Positions 12,796-25,969 are shown, counted from the first letter of the stretch. The stretch: 64,000 nucleotides of DNA from Anaeramoeba flamelloides (GCA_027625915.1 JANTQA010000051.1:6386501-6450500), one strand, 5' to 3'. The notes: generated by a model not told the origin, from the letters alone. Numbers and translations are program-made.

Positions 12796-15700
12796 ATGGA
12801 TCTTACCCAGAAACTTAGGACACTCACTCAACAAGAATTTCCCAACTCGCTTGAAGAACTTAAAAACACAGGAGAGAGTATTGAAGAATATGCACGCTTT
12901 TGCGAAGAAAAATATTCTAGCGATCCAGATAAAATTGTAGAGAAATCAAAAAAATATGTTAATTCATCGCTAGAAAACCTTACCCAGCACATTTTGAATT
13001 TGTCAAATAACTTAAACAACTTGCTTGGTTGCCAAATTCAAGAAATGGAAAAACTCCATTTGGAAATTGGATCAACCCAGACTGTAAAAAAAACTTTTTG
13101 TTTTTCAATTTTTTTCTTTTTTAATTTTTAAATTTCAAAAGAAGAAGAAAAAGAAGAAAAAAAAAATTAATAAAAACATTTTTTTTTTAAAAAATAATAA
13201 TTTTTCTCAAATTTTGTTCCACCTTCAAAAAATCCACACTTAACAGCGTCTTAAAGGGGCAAGTCTTCATGTCGGGCAACGTGGATTAAAAAAATTATAT
13301 AAAAAAAGAGAAATTATCACTGGCCCACGACAAAAAACAATTGAACATGACTTAATCGCCAAAGAGTACCAACAAAAATCCTCTTTTAAAATGAAAGGCA
13401 AGTCAATTAACTATGGTGCACTTGATTCTATTGGAACATTTCCCGAATCACAAGAGACCAAGGAAAGCCTCAAGATTATCAAAAACCGACATGTCCCATT
13501 TCTCAAAGATCTTTTTGGTGGGGGATATAGCATCGTGAACACAATTGAAGAAGATGAGGAAGAAGAGAACCAGGAAGTAGAATTAAGAGAAAAAAAGTCA
13601 AGGGATAAAAGAAAGCGAAACAAACAAAGAAGAAAATCACGAAGAATGGCGAGAAATAAAAACACTTTAAATATTGACAATAGTAAAATTTCCATTTTTG
13701 CTTTGATTTCTTCTTTTTAAATTTAAAAATTATTTATATTATTCTTGAAAAAAGAATGCCAATATATTTTTTGTCTCCTAATATGGGCGAAATAATATTA
13801 TTCAAATTGAGTTTTAAAATACGAATTTTTATTTTATTTTTCAAAGAAAAGATAAATTTAGAATTGATCTTACTGCCTTCTGAAAGAAAATTAAAAATAT
13901 TTTTCTCTTTAGTTTTCAAGGAAAGAACAACACGTTTTTGTGCAAGGAATATTAATTTACTTCAAATCAAAATATAGTGTAAATCCAAATTAACGTAAAA
14001 ATATAAAACTTTTATCCTTAAATTCTAGAACAACTTAACATTCGGGAAAAAAAGTTCAACACGATTTTTAATTTGTAACCTTAATAGAACCCGAAAATGA
14101 AAAGTAAAATCTATTAAAAGAATAAACCAATTAACTTTTAAAAATAATTCATTATATTATTTCCGATCAAATCAACAAAAAAAATTAAATTCTCCTTGAT
14201 CATCATAATCTGAGGAGTGGCTTTGGAGAAATCAAAAATAGTTAAATTTTGGAAAAAATTTTTAATGATTGATCAATCAAACAAAAACTCATACCAAAAG
14301 ATAGTATTAAAAAACTGTTATTGTGTTGGCTTCTCCATTTTATCTTTAATCTTTAATTTTTTCTTTTATTAATAGATCTTACTTTTGGTTTTTAGGTTTC
14401 TGTGATTTCTGTGATTTCTGTGATTTCTGTGATTTCTGTGATTTCTGTGATTTCTGTGATTTCTGTGATTTCTGTGATTCTATTTATGTACACAATTAAA
14501 AATCGTGTTGGGCTTTTTTTCCCGATCGGTTACAATAAGTAAACAAATCAAATATTATTACTTTTCAGTTTAATCATAGAGAAGAGATCTGGAAAATTCT
14601 ATCTATTGAGAAATCATTTTTCTTTTTTGATCATTTTTTTTTTTTTAATTCAAAATTTCAAGCCAGTCAATAACTTAATATTTTAAAAAGTAATGTTTTC
14701 AGATGGGTTTTGTTTTTACCATCATAAATTATGCATAGCCTTGTACAATAAAACAATAATATTTGGGCTGATAAAGATCGATAAACATTTTTCCTTATTT
14801 AAAGAAAATGAGTTTCAAAAAACAACACAATTTTCAGAATAAAAAAAAAGGGAAGAAAAGAAAGAATTTAGATGTTTTAATGTTAAGAATTTGGAATCAA
14901 AAAAAAAAAAAAAAAAAATAATAAAGAATTTATAAAAATTATTCAGATAAAATCAATAATAAATCTGGAAGGGTCAACAAAGTACATTTTTTTTTTTTAA
15001 AAAAAAAAAAATTATTCGTTTCTGTTTTTAGGATAAAGAAAAATGAAGATGAGAAACCTAATTTCAAATCTTAGGATAAATTTTATGGTATCAAATATTT
15101 TGATATTAAATAAATTAAACTTTAATCTTTTTTTCAAATAGAAAAAAAAAAAAAAAAAATCAAAATCAAAATCAATTAGAAAGATATTTCTTAAGGGTCA
15201 AGTCAATTACGGATAAAAATAATTTTCTGAAATTGAAAAAAAAAAATTTGAAATTTTTATGCAAGAATTAATAATAATTAAAAACCAAACAACCTGTTAA
15301 GAGAGATCGATATCCAAAAATCAAAAAAGAGGACATTTTTAGAAATAACCACCAAAGAGCGACACTCAATTTTCAATTTGAATGGTTGTGAATGATAATT
15401 TTGGAAACAACTGTATTAGTTTTGAAGTTGTCACTCTATGACACTTTTTGAGATCTCGAAGATTTTTTGTAATTTTTTTAAAATGAGTTATTTTTTTCTC
15501 AAGAATGTTGCAATATCCTTACTTGGCCAAATATAGAGCATTACAAAATAACCAAAAATTAGATTCAATCGAATTAAATTGATTGTGTTCCTAAAGAAAA
15601 CAATTTGTTTTTAAATTGAAGAAATTTAAGCCTTTGGAAACCTAAAAAAAGAAACCAGTAATTTTTTTTTTTAAAAATTTTTATTTTTTGGAATTGAGAA

Positions 15701-18433
15701 TTTCTTTTAAACATTTTTTTTAAATTGAATTTTTGGCCAATGAGATCCTCTCAATTTTTTTTTTTTTGTTATTTGAAATTTGTCAATCACAAGATGGGAA
15801 TTTCACAATACTCTTTTTGGTTTCAAGAAACTTCTTGAGTATTGAGCAAATCCACTGTAAATGAATAGACCCTTAATTAACAAAAGTAATTATTTGTGAA
15901 TAAGAGTATTGAAAAAATATTAAAAAATGTGAATTATAAATATGAAACTGAATGTTAGTTTGTAATGGGAATCGTTATTTTTCATAAAAATGTATTTCTT
16001 CTTGAATATATAGAAACAGTGATGAACATTTATATGATTTGATGTTCTTCAACATATGAAAATAATCAATTTTTTAAAAATTTTAAATTCTAAAAAATGT
16101 AAAAAACTTTTGAGTAAAATTTCTATTTGATAAATTTGTTAACTCAGCTTTGAATAAAAATGAAGAAAAAATGATTTTGGTTTTTAGGTAAATAAATTAT
16201 CCAAAAATTAATTGGCTTTAGAAATGTCATTTCTTCGAAATGAAGTTTATTCTAAGATGAATTAAAAAAAACTTGAGAAAAATGGAAATTCAACTAAAAA
16301 GATTTTCTCATTTTTTTGTATTTATCTGTATACGCCAAAAATTCTGTTTGGTTTTATAAAACATATACCAATAATTTTAATTTTGAAAAAAATTGTCTAT
16401 CTAAAATTTAGAGGGCAATTGATTGAATTATTTCAAAAATTAAATCAATTCATTAATAAAAATGATTAACGAATGTAAAGTTTTTATTTACATTTTTATA
16501 GTGTTTTACTGCTTTATTTCAACTTTGATTATGAATTTTAAAAGATTAATCTGTCTAAAAAAAAACTTTTTAAATAATTATTTATATTAGGGAAATTAGA
16601 AAATGAACGAAACTCCAATTCAAAATTTTGAATACACCAAAATTAATTTTTTTAAAAAAAATCCTATTTAATAAATCCTATTTAATAAATTATATTCGAA
16701 ATACTAAATTATACCTACTCTCAAATTGAAATTCTAACAATTCTTTTATCATTTAGAATACACAGAAAAAACAATAATATTAAATTATTAAAAGAATAAA
16801 TCAATAATGTGTACTAAAAGTTATGTAGTGAAAACACTACAAAAAAATGTATTCGGTAAATTTGTTTAAATTTCTATTAACAAATATTGATTGATCAGAG
16901 GGTAAGATACACAATCAAAAAAAATTATTTGGGGTTTTATATTTTAAAGAACTCGGCTTTAATCAAATATCAATCATTCGAAATATTTAGATCTCACGAA
17001 CAAGATTACGTAACTGGGAAAAAGGAAACGAAAACAAAATAGAAAAAAAAAAAAAAAAAATGATAAAAATAGTTTGTTAAAATCAAAATTATTTCCAAAT
17101 CGAATGAAAGTGTGATATTTTTATTCTTTAAACAGTTTTAATTGTGTTAAAAATTATGAAATTTAGTTTATTGTTAAGGATTTAGTGTTTGTAAAAACAT
17201 TTTATCTGGTAAATGAAAGAATTTGGAAGTGACTAAATTCATAATTTCTAATTTAAATAGTGATAAAAAAAGTAAATAAAAATATTTTAAACTTAATTCA
17301 GTTTTCTAAAATTTTGAATTGTAGTCTATTTTGTAAATTTTTTTTTAAAAAAAAGTTAATTCAAATTACAAAACTAAAGAAGTTACTAAATTTTGAAAAT
17401 TAAAAAAAAAACAAAATCCAAATTCAGTTTTATATACAAATGAATTTGTAAAAAAAAATCATAATAAATAATACATTATTGATTTCTCAAACCTGTTGCC
17501 ATTACTATCAATTATAATAATAATTAAACCTAGAAAGAATTCATTAGGGTCTATTTTTATTAAAAAAAAAAGTTTAATAAGTATTCTGTAGATTAGCTTT
17601 TAGTGGTATTTGATTTTTTTTTTGATTTTTGAGAGTCATCTGATAAATGTAATTTTTTGAAAAAATATAAATTTAAATAAATTTGTTCACCTTTCATTTC
17701 AATTCATTTTTTCATAAAAAAAACATTTTTTAGAATTACAAAGGTTTTTAAAAAACTATCCAAATAAATATTTTATTAATATCTTTTCACTCATTATAAC
17801 CGTTTTTATTATTATTTTTTCAAAAATAATATTAATATTAATTATCAAATCTTATTTATTAATGTATATATATTTATTCACATAATATTATTAGATCAAG
17901 ATTTACCCTCAGATTTACCCGATTTTGAAAATTTGGATGATTTACAAGATAACCTACCAAGTGATTTAGAAACTGGATTAGATGATCTTCCTGAAGGGTT
18001 ACCAGAAATATTACCAGAGGGGTTATCAGACGACCTTCCAGAAGAATTACCAGAAATATTACCAGAGGGGTTTTCAGACGATCTTCCAGAAGAATTACCA
18101 GAAGAGTTACCAGAAGGATTATCAGATGATCTCCCAGAGGAATTACCAGAGGAATTACCAGAGGAATTACCAGAGGAATTACCAGAGGAATTACCAGAAG
18201 AATTACCAGAGAAATTGCCACCAAAATTACCTAACAAAAAATCACCAAATTTACCACCTCCATTGCCTAATAAAAAATCACCAAAATTACCACCTCCATT
18301 ACCAAACAAAAGGAATACAGAAGGCCCTCCACCTATTCCCCAAAGAGGTCGTAGACTTCCACCACCGCCGCCAAAAAATAATGAGGAATTAGACTCAGAC
18401 GAGTTACCAGATGAGCTACCAGATTTTGATTAA
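12796..18433 (+). CDS. ABI: Abl-interactor (Abi) homologue, WAVE/SCAR regulatory complex subunit
   Basis: Three exons with matching phases: 12796-13083 (phase 0, donor GTAAAA), 13247-13682 (acceptor TTAACAG, phase 1, donor GTAAAA) and 17895-18433; about 420 residues. Residues 1-96 match the Abi N-terminal helical region (FPNSLEELKNTGESIEEYA). Exon 2 continues it (VGQRGLKKLYKKREIITGPR, and SINYGALDSIG aligning with the Abi PIDYTVLDDVG segment), then has a Lys/Arg-rich patch near residues 210-232. Exon 3 has LPEE-type repeats (about residues 273-345), then proline-rich SH3 or profilin ligands (PPPLPNK, PPPPPK), and an acidic end. No SH3 domain is present, unlike animal Abi. In the family, Abi holds the WAVE complex that activates Arp2/3 actin branching. 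Exon 3 is assigned by phase match, position and its proline-rich Abi-like character; exons 1-2 are the stronger evidence. Confidence 0.85.
14399..14479. repeat. Tandem repeat of TGTGATTTC, about 9 copies
   Basis: Nine nearly perfect head-to-tail copies of a 9-bp unit, inside the Abi intron. Because the unit is 9 bp it would not disturb a frame, but nothing suggests it is translated. Confidence 0.95.
16611..17150. mobile_element. MITE family 2, degenerate copy
   Basis: Aligns along its length with the copies at 24928-25455 and, reverse-complemented, with 44327-44853. Shared landmarks are a TCCAATTCAAAATTTT left end, an AAAAAATGTATTCGGTAAATT block, a GATTACGTAACTGGG block and a CAGTTTTAATTGTGTTAAAA right end. 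Ends are approximate. Confidence 0.6.
18000..18215 (+). repeat. Degenerate tandem repeat coding for LPEE units
   Basis: A TTACCAGAGGAA-type 12-bp unit repeated within Abi exon 3, giving Leu-Pro-Glu-Glu blocks. The repeat also keeps two other frames open (a minus-strand Ser/Gly frame and a plus-strand Tyr/Gln frame), which explains several spurious ORFs here. Confidence 0.9.
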
Positions 18434-20837
18434 GATATTATGTTTTTTTTTTTAATCTTTGGTTCATTGATTATTAATGATCTTTTTTTATATTTTATTT
18501 TATTTTTTTTTGTTTTTGATTTCATTATTCTTGACTTTTCTATTAAAATTGTAACTGAACTAATTTTAAAAATTATATTATTTTTAAAAACATACTCATA
18601 TTCCTAATAAAATAAATTTTTCATAACATCTATTAAACATTTTAATCACAAAATTTCCTTTTATATGATGATTTTTTCCATATTTTTTTAAAAAAATATT
18701 CTTATAGCGGTTTTTAAATGTGTTACAAATTTTATCATACATTTTATAACAAAAATAAATGTTATCAAAAGTTTTTTTTTCTGAGAGTAAATAAATTTCT
18801 TTTTTTTTAAATTTGGAATCACATTAAATTTTTTTAAAATTTTTATATTAAACCATTTTTACGATGATTGGATTTTCTTTTTAATTAGAAGAAGAGTTAT
18901 AAAGTAAAAAGATCAGGTGGTTATTTGATAAAAGTGTAGTATTGAAACATTAAAATATGAGTAACTTGAAAATAAATAAACCTAAAAGAAATGAACCAAA
19001 TGATTAAAAAAAAACTCATCCAAAAGAAAAAAAGAAATTATATTAATAAAATCTACCCAATGAACAATCGTAATCATATTAAAACAAAATAGCTTATTTT
19101 AATTAAAAGTTGTGTGATTGTGATTTTGTGAGTTCTTAATGAAAAATCATACATTGTAAACTAAAATATAAAATATTACATACAATGAAAACAGTTAAAT
19201 GAATCACATTAATAAACCTCATTTCAAAAATCCAAACTCGCTTGATATAATAAATTGAAAAAAAAATTATATTTCCTTTCATATTCAATAAGGACTAATA
19301 ATTAAATATATTTTGTAAATAACTTTTTATTCAATCTAAATATATAAAAACTTGAAATTTTAAAAATCAAAAAAAATTCAAATAAAAAACTAAAAAAAGT
19401 GAATTAATATTTTTGAAATGAGCATTACTGATTTTTGATTACTTAACTTTCACTGAAAAAAAGTTAAAAACAAGTTTAAATGCTAATAATTCAATAAATT
19501 TAAAAGATATATAGAATAGTAGAAATTTTGTTAGTGATTATTTGTCTTTTCGTAGCTCTTTTTTTTTTTTTGACCACATTATCTTTTGCAAAAAAAAAAA
19601 AAAAAATAATCAATAATAAAAAAAAAAAAGAAAAGAAAAAGAAAAGAAAAAGAAAAAAATTTGAAAAAATGATACTAAAATTTCTAAAAATTTTAAAAAA
19701 TAATTCTGATCCAAAAATTTGAAAATATTTTTTGGATAAACTAAGGGATAAACCCTCAAAATAACTTCCAGTTACATTGTAAAATGAGCTAAAATTTTTG
19801 AAAAGTATTTTGAAAGAATTCTAATTAAATTATTTTTATACTTGAGGAAAATAATTTGTTTCAAATTGAAGAAATTTTATCTATTTGAACTTATCAACTT
19901 GAAAGGGTAATTTTTTTTTTTTTTCAAAATTTGATTTACTAAATTGATTATTCTGATAGAAAATTATTTATTTATTAAAAGTATTTTTTGAAATTAAGAT
20001 TCTATGTATTTTTTTTAATTTTTTTTTTATTTAAACTTTTGTTAACCAAAAGAAATTATATTTAACATATCCTGGTTTTTTTAGTAAACCTCTCCTCTTG
20101 GGTATGATGTAAAGATAAGATAAGTAATAAGACCCTTAAGCATTACAATCCCTGAAATTTGATAAAAGATTATCATGTATACTGTGTGGAGACTATATTT
20201 TGTTGATTATGTTGATTGATAATTGACGTGGTAAGGGTTTTCAAAGTGTTTCAAGCAATTTTTTTCAATTTTTTTTTTTCCAAAATCCCAATTGATGAGT
20301 GTTAGGTTAATAGGATGGTGGGTATTTAATAACAGAAATATGGTTTGTGTATTGTTAATATAATTTTTTAATTAGATTTTTCTTGATATTTGAGTAATAG
20401 AGTAATAAATATTCCAATTAACAACACAAAAATCAAAAATTATTCGAAAGTTATTTCCAATATATTTGTCTTCGACTCTTCAAGCTTAGGAAAAAAAAAA
20501 TAAATGGACAAAAATTCCATTCTTGAAACACTTTTAAAACCCTTACAAAGTCGATGATCAGTCAACCTAATCATCAAAATAAAAACTCCACACCCAATAC
20601 TAGATAATCTTTTTTCTAATATCAATGTTTGTGATGCTTTAAATTAAAACAAATTACAATGGAAAAACATATTTTCTCAGGTAGATAATTTTGTCCCAAT
20701 GAGTAACAATCGTTTTCTATTAAAGACCATGTTATTAACTATTCTTGGTTCCACAAGATCGCCAATTTTCAAATCACTATCTTCAGGGAAAAAAAGAATT
20801 ACCAACTTTTCAATTTTCATTTTTTGGAATTTCTACA
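18434..20837. other. Abi / TOM1-like intergenic region
   Basis: 2.4 kb. The Abi 3' UTR is followed by AT-rich DNA containing part of a dispersed repeat (~19255-19720) and, near 20100-20340, less biased sequence that may be the TOM1-like gene's upstream region. No gene seen. Confidence 0.5.
19255..19720. repeat. Dispersed repeat, partner of 51530-51950
   Basis: Shares ordered blocks with 51530-51950, including CTTTCACTGAAAAAAAGTT (19448-19466) and the AAAACTTGAAATTTT / AAACCCGATATTTT region. It is diverged and carries no coding sequence or clear ends. The unit may begin further upstream. Confidence 0.6.
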
Positions 20838-23800
20838 ATGAGAAAAATTGTTGTTGGTGAAGTAACGTGTATATTTCTAGTGGTCACATCTATTTTTTAT
20901 TTGGCATTAAGTTTGTTAAGTGTATTTCAGCTTTATAAGCTTCAACGATCAAATATTTCCGGCTTTTATTATCAAAAATTTTTTTATGTAACTATTATCA
21001 TCATTTCTTGGCTTCGTATTGCGTACCTTATCTCCCAACTCTTTGTAGAGGATTTTTATCAAAACAAACGTTGGTCGATGACTGGTGGGTTACTGTCAAA
21101 CACTTTTATACTTGCTTTCATGTTCCTAGTTTTTGCCTTGTAAGTTTCTTGTGATTAATTGTCTATTTATTCCTTCCTCTTGCTTACTCGTCTGTCATTT
21201 TTTATATTTTTATTGAAACCCAAATTCTGTGATTACACAAAGCCATATAGTCTGGTTTTGTGTTCTCACAAAGAAAAAATTAGTTGAAAATAAGACCCTT
21301 TTGAATTCATCCACAAGAAAGGTTTCTCCAAACACAAAATCTTTTTTTCTTATTTCAAATTTGAAACAGGGAGATCTGTATTTCACTCATTTGTTTTGGA
21401 ACAATTTTGAAGAATGTAAAAATTGGAAAAAGTCAGACAAAAATTCTCATAACTACTTTCAGGCACTCTCCAAATTTTGTGGTTATTGAAAATTACTTTT
21501 ATGACAAACAACATACCTATTGATTTTAAAGAATGTTGAGTCAAGAGATCTCTTCTTGAAAATCAAAATTTGAGTTTTTTTTTTGAAAATTTTTCAATTG
21601 GTAAAACCATTTTTGATAATCAATTCAAAATTTACCTTTGAAAAGCTTCGAAAATCAAAACCTCCCTGCTGTATGTTCGTTCCACTTAATTTTCAAGTAT
21701 TCGAAAGCTTAAGTCAAATGTCTAAATATACTTTAAGATAAACTGTATAGAAAGTTCAGCCAGAGGCACAAACAAAAAATCAGCTTTAAATTCACCTTGT
21801 TTTGCTCTGAAATTTCGAAAAAGTCTTTGGATCAATAAACGAACCAGCCTCGATCAAAATTTTGCATTTGTTTTTCCTCTGCTTGGAAACAATTTGTTAT
21901 TTTTGTTAAGAGAGGAAAGTTTGAAAGAGTTTCTTTTTTTTAAAAACTTGGATCAAAAAAGTAGATTTTTTAACCTCAAAGTTATTCTCTCTTTTTCAAT
22001 TTGCAGTGTTTCTTATTTGAGTAATCATTCTTCTTATCTTTCAAATACTACAGCCGTTCCAAACCTACCGTGAAATTTGCCAGAAATAGAAATTGACTTT
22101 TTGTATCAGTTAAATACCAAAAAAAAATCTTCGGTTATATGCTATCATATACATTTTATGGTTTGACATAAGTTTTTTCAAAAAATTTCTTATTTGAATG
22201 ACTGAGAAAAAAAACTTGTTGTTTTTGAAACAAATTCAAAAATTCAAAACAATGTTTCCAAAGATCGAAGATCAAATTTGATGATTTCTATAAAATGGTC
22301 TCGCCTTTTGATTTTAAGGTATTTAGAAATTAAGGATCTACCAAAAACCTGAAAATTTTTCAAAATTATTATCATTTAGAAGGTTGAAGGTAAATAAAAT
22401 ACAAAAGTCAAATTTTGGTTAAATAAAAAACACAAAATTATTTTCCCTTCGGCAAAGTGGAAATTACCTTCATTATAAAAAAAATGAAATAGTTTGTAAA
22501 ATAAAAATTATTTCCAAATTGAATATAAAGTGTGGTATTGTTATTCTTTCCACTGTTAAAACTGTATACATTTTTTTGGAATATAGTTTAGATATTTCCA
22601 AAAAAGAGTTGTATTTTTTTTTATATCTCAAATAATATTTTCTTTCTAATTTTTCCTATTCATAAATTAGTATTATAAAATTAAGTGGACTATTAAGACT
22701 TGATGAAATCAGTACCTATGGTTTGTCTTTCAAAATATTTCCGAAAAAAATAAAAAAAACCATTAAATAATTTTTTTGGGTAAAATGTGACATGACTAAA
22801 TTCAATAAAAAATGGGAAAGATAACAAAAACAAATTTTTTAAGCAATAAAATACAGTTCGAATTTTTACTTCTATTCAAAATTCTATTGAGGTTAAACCT
22901 CTATAAGAAAAACAATTACTTCAAACAAAAAGAAAAAAACACTGTAAATTTCACACATAAAAAATATCATATAAAATTGAGATCAGAAACTTTGATTTAT
23001 TTAAATAAATTAATTTCTTGTAAATAAATAAATACATTGAACAATTATTATAAAGAATCAATTAATGATGGATAAAATTTTGGATTATTTAAATAATTTT
23101 ATTAGAATTAAGTTCAAATAAAATATTTAAAATAAATTTGACCTTCTTTTTTATAAATAAATTGTATTTAAAAAGGCTAATTCCTAGAATAAAAATAATT
23201 AAATATAAATCATTTTTTTTTTTTTTTTTTAGTGAAAACAAAAAATAATTCAAACTTATCTTTAAAAACCTTTTCGAAATTCATATTATCATCTATTTAT
23301 TTAATATGATATTATTTTTTAATAAAAATTTTTCTTTTTTTTTTTCATATTTATGTTTTTTTCTTTATCAATTAAGAACCGTGTAATATATAACAAAAAT
23401 TAATATTTATTTATTATTTTTTCCTATTTATTTCATTTTAATTTCTTAAAATATAATTTATATTAATATTTATTTTCTTAATAAATTTTCAATACAATAG
23501 AGCACAATTATATTATCGTATTAAAAGTTTATCCGTTGCAGAATCACACCAAATCATTCGTAATTTAGTGATTTGTTTCATCATTGTTGAAATATTAATT
23601 TATACATCAATAATAATAATAGTTTTTAAAACACATTGGATATATTCGTTGCCACTATTTGAGAGTATAACCTATGTTATTTGTTCGCTTGGTCTTGTTA
23701 TATATTCATATAAATTACTTCAATTTTATCCACCACAAGCTAGATCAGCATTTTATTTAATCTTAAAAAATATTTTTAAAGTAATATTAGTTTGTACATG

Positions 23801-25724
23801 TTTGTATATCCTAAGAATTGTTTTGATTTTTTTTTATTCGTCAAGGCGTAAATATTTAAACGATTACGAAAATGGTGGTATTATTTTTTTATATTTCTTT
23901 AGTTCGGAGATCGTGCCTTCCTTTCTTATTCTATTTTTTGTATTTAGAACCTCAACGAAAAAATATGGTAAGAATTATTTATTTTGTCTTTTATTATTAT
24001 GATAAAAAAAAAAGCTCTTAGATGATTTCTTAATTAAAAAAATGTTAAATATAAACCCTCTTTCAAAATCATTGGGTCATTAAAAATCAAATTTTAAATA
24101 AAAATATTTTTAATAATTGAAGTTATCTATTATAATATAAAAATTTCGATTTTAATATTCAGTTCTATACTCAAGAGATATTTATTTTTTGTCTAAAAAT
24201 TAAAGAAAAAGAAATAAAAAAAACAGTTAAAAAAAATTGGGACATTTATTTTGAAAGAAGCATTACATAAAAAATAGAAAATTTAAAAATAAAAAAAACC
24301 CATCTATCGATTCTCCTTCTATTTGAATAACTAAATCTAATCACTTTTTCATATTTGAAACCAATTTTTTCATTAATTCATCTGTTACTTCTTTCCAATT
24401 TTTCATTTTCATTTTCCATTTTAACAAAACACTGTGGAAAAAATAAAAAAGAGAAAAAATGATTTATTTGCAAACTTTTCATTGTGAGAGGAAAAACTTC
24501 AAAACGATACAAAAGCAATTCAAAATTCAAATGTAACATGGGCCATTTATTATGAAATTTGGTTTATATATATATATATATATATTATTTATTTATTATT
24601 AAGGATTTAGTGTTAGAAACGCGTTATCTATAAAAGAGGTATTTTTTATGCGATTAAACCCATAACTTCTAATTCAAAGGAAGAATAAAAATGGCAATTA
24701 GAAGTATTTTAAAACTGAGTTTAGTTTTCTAAACCAAATTTGAATTAAAGAGTTTCGAAAATATTATATTACCTCTCGATTTAATACAGTTTTTTAAATA
24801 CGTTAAATAATTATTATTTGGGCGTAATTAATTTTTATAAAATAATAATATTTGTGAATTAAAAAAGAAGAAAAGAAAAGAAAGAAAGAAAGAAAAAGGG
24901 GATAAATAATCAAAGAAGATACTAAATTCCAATTCAAAATTTTTAACACACCAAAACTTGATTTGTGAAAAAAAAATCTTATTAAATAAATCCCAGAGGA
25001 AACACCAAATTAGAACCATTCACTAATTGAAATGTTAACACTTGTTTATAAATTACAATTACTAACAAAAAAATCAATAAATAATTATTAATATGAATAA
25101 ATTATCGGTACGTTAAAATTTTTGGGATGTGTTAGCAAAAAAATGTATCGGTAAATTTGGTGAAATTTCATTAAAAATTATTGATCGATCAAATAGTTAG
25201 ATACTATCAACTAATTTTATTTGAGTATTTCTGTTTTGAAGAACATAACTTTAATCTAATATCAGCCATTGAAAAAATATTTCCATCGAAGGAAACAGGC
25301 TACTTAATTTGTAAATTAAAATGAAAACAAAAAAACTAAAAGATGAAAAAATGATTTTCATATTTTTCAAAAAATCAAAATTATTTTCAATATGAATGAG
25401 GTTGTATTATTATGATTATTTTAACAGTTTTAACTTTCTCAAAAATTTTGACATTTTATTTTATTTTAAGGTCAACTATAAATCAATTTAATTTAAAAAG
25501 TATGGAAATTATATGTTATATTTCTTCTTGGTATAAATTATATTTTAAAATATTTTGAAAAAAATTGATTTATTAGTAAATTATTATTAATATTTATTTT
25601 GATTGTTATTTAATGATTTTCATTTCTTTAATTTTTCCTTTGTGTACATTAAATAATTTAAATAGGTTCTGCAAATGTAACTGATCTTGATCTCCCAATT
25701 ACTTCGCTTTTTAACCCCAAGTGA
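20838..25724 (+). CDS. TOM1/TOM3 (THH1) family seven-helix membrane protein
   Basis: Three exons: 20838-21139 (donor GTAAGT), 23501-23967 (acceptor ACAATAG, donor GTAAGA) and 25666-25724 (acceptor AAATAG); phases agree and give ~275 residues, close to plant TOM1 (~290). Exon 1 holds three hydrophobic helices starting at MRKIVVGEVTCIF. Exon 2 holds four more, with the family C-terminal pattern VCTCLYILRIVLIFF ... FFSSEIVPSFLILFFVFR, which parallels CCTCFLIRCVMLAF ... LLVEILPSALVLFILR in plant TOM1. In plants the family is tonoplast or membrane-bound and supports tobamovirus replication; its cellular role is poorly known. Just after the helices the last exon shows two competing frames (see findings), so the tail may end at 25724 or 25785. 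The start is chosen as the ATG directly before helix 1; a longer TTG-started frame upstream is not credible. Confidence 0.82.
22051..22110. mobile_element. Lone terminal repeat of MITE family 4
   Basis: Flanked on the left by TA, starts CAGCCGTTCCAAACCTACCG and continues into a TTGCCAGAAATAGAAATTGAC block that matches both ends of the element at 27772-28529. No opposite end was found nearby, so this is a truncated copy. Confidence 0.65.
22470..22590. mobile_element. Truncated MITE family 2 end
   Basis: Matches one end of the MITE-2 copies: an AAAATTATTTCCAAATTGAAT block, a CTGTTAAAACTGTATACA block and the TTTTTTGGAATATAGTTTA terminus. The other end is missing. Confidence 0.55.
23968..25665 (+). 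other. Second intron of TOM1-like gene
   Basis: 1.7 kb from GTAAGA to TTTAAATAG. It contains a (TA)n run near 24570 and a full MITE-2 copy at ~24928-25455. Confidence 0.8.
24928..25455. mobile_element. MITE family 2, diverged copy
   Basis: Same block order as 16611-17150 and as the reverse complement of 44327-44853: a TTCCAATTCAAAATTTTTAA end, AAAAAATGTATCGGTAAATTT, TTGATCGATCAAATAG, and TTTTAACAGTTTTAAC near the other end. Ends approximate. Confidence 0.6.
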
Positions 25725-25909
25725 TATAGAACAAGAAATACAAGATAATATGGATGATATGATTACTACAGATTCGAGTGATTAATTTTTAAAAGAAATT
25801 TTAATAGATTATATTTTTTATTTAAAAAATCATTTGCATTTGAAAACAATAAATATCTAACAATTCTAATATTCTTAAATTTTAATTTCCATATTATTAC
25901 TCTTATATC

Positions 25910-25912
<3 letters not shown>

Positions 25913-25969
<57 letters not shown>
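25913..25969. repeat. (TA)n(TG)n microsatellite
   Basis: About 14 TA units pass directly into about 14 TG units, downstream of the TOM1-like gene. A minus-strand ORF across it (Thr-His and Ile-Tyr repeats) is a by-product. Confidence 0.95.

Larger units (their letters stand above)
13683..17894 (+). other. 4.2 kb second intron of Abi
   Basis: Donor GTAAAA at 13683, acceptor TTATTAG ending at 17894. It contains a 9-bp tandem repeat at ~14399-14479 and a degenerate MITE at ~16611-17150. No ORF inside looks like a gene. Confidence 0.7.
21140..23500 (+). other. First intron of TOM1-like gene
   Basis: 2.4 kb from GTAAGT to AATACAATAG. It contains a lone MITE-4 terminus at 22051 and a truncated MITE-2 end at ~22470-22590. 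An 86-codon GTG-started frame at 21229-21489 is not convincing. Confidence 0.8.

Noticed and set aside
13756-13977. 73-codon plus-strand ORF and its antisense
   Set aside because: Start of the large Abi intron; AT-driven composition on both strands.
17874-18392. Minus-strand Ser/Gly-rich ORFs and a plus-strand Tyr/Gln ORF over Abi exon 3
   Set aside because: By-products of the LPEE coding repeat; the used frame is set by splice phase and the DLPDF ends.
21229-21489. 86-codon plus-strand ORF in the TOM1-like intron
   Set aside because: GTG start, no recognisable features, lies between exons whose phases fit each other directly.
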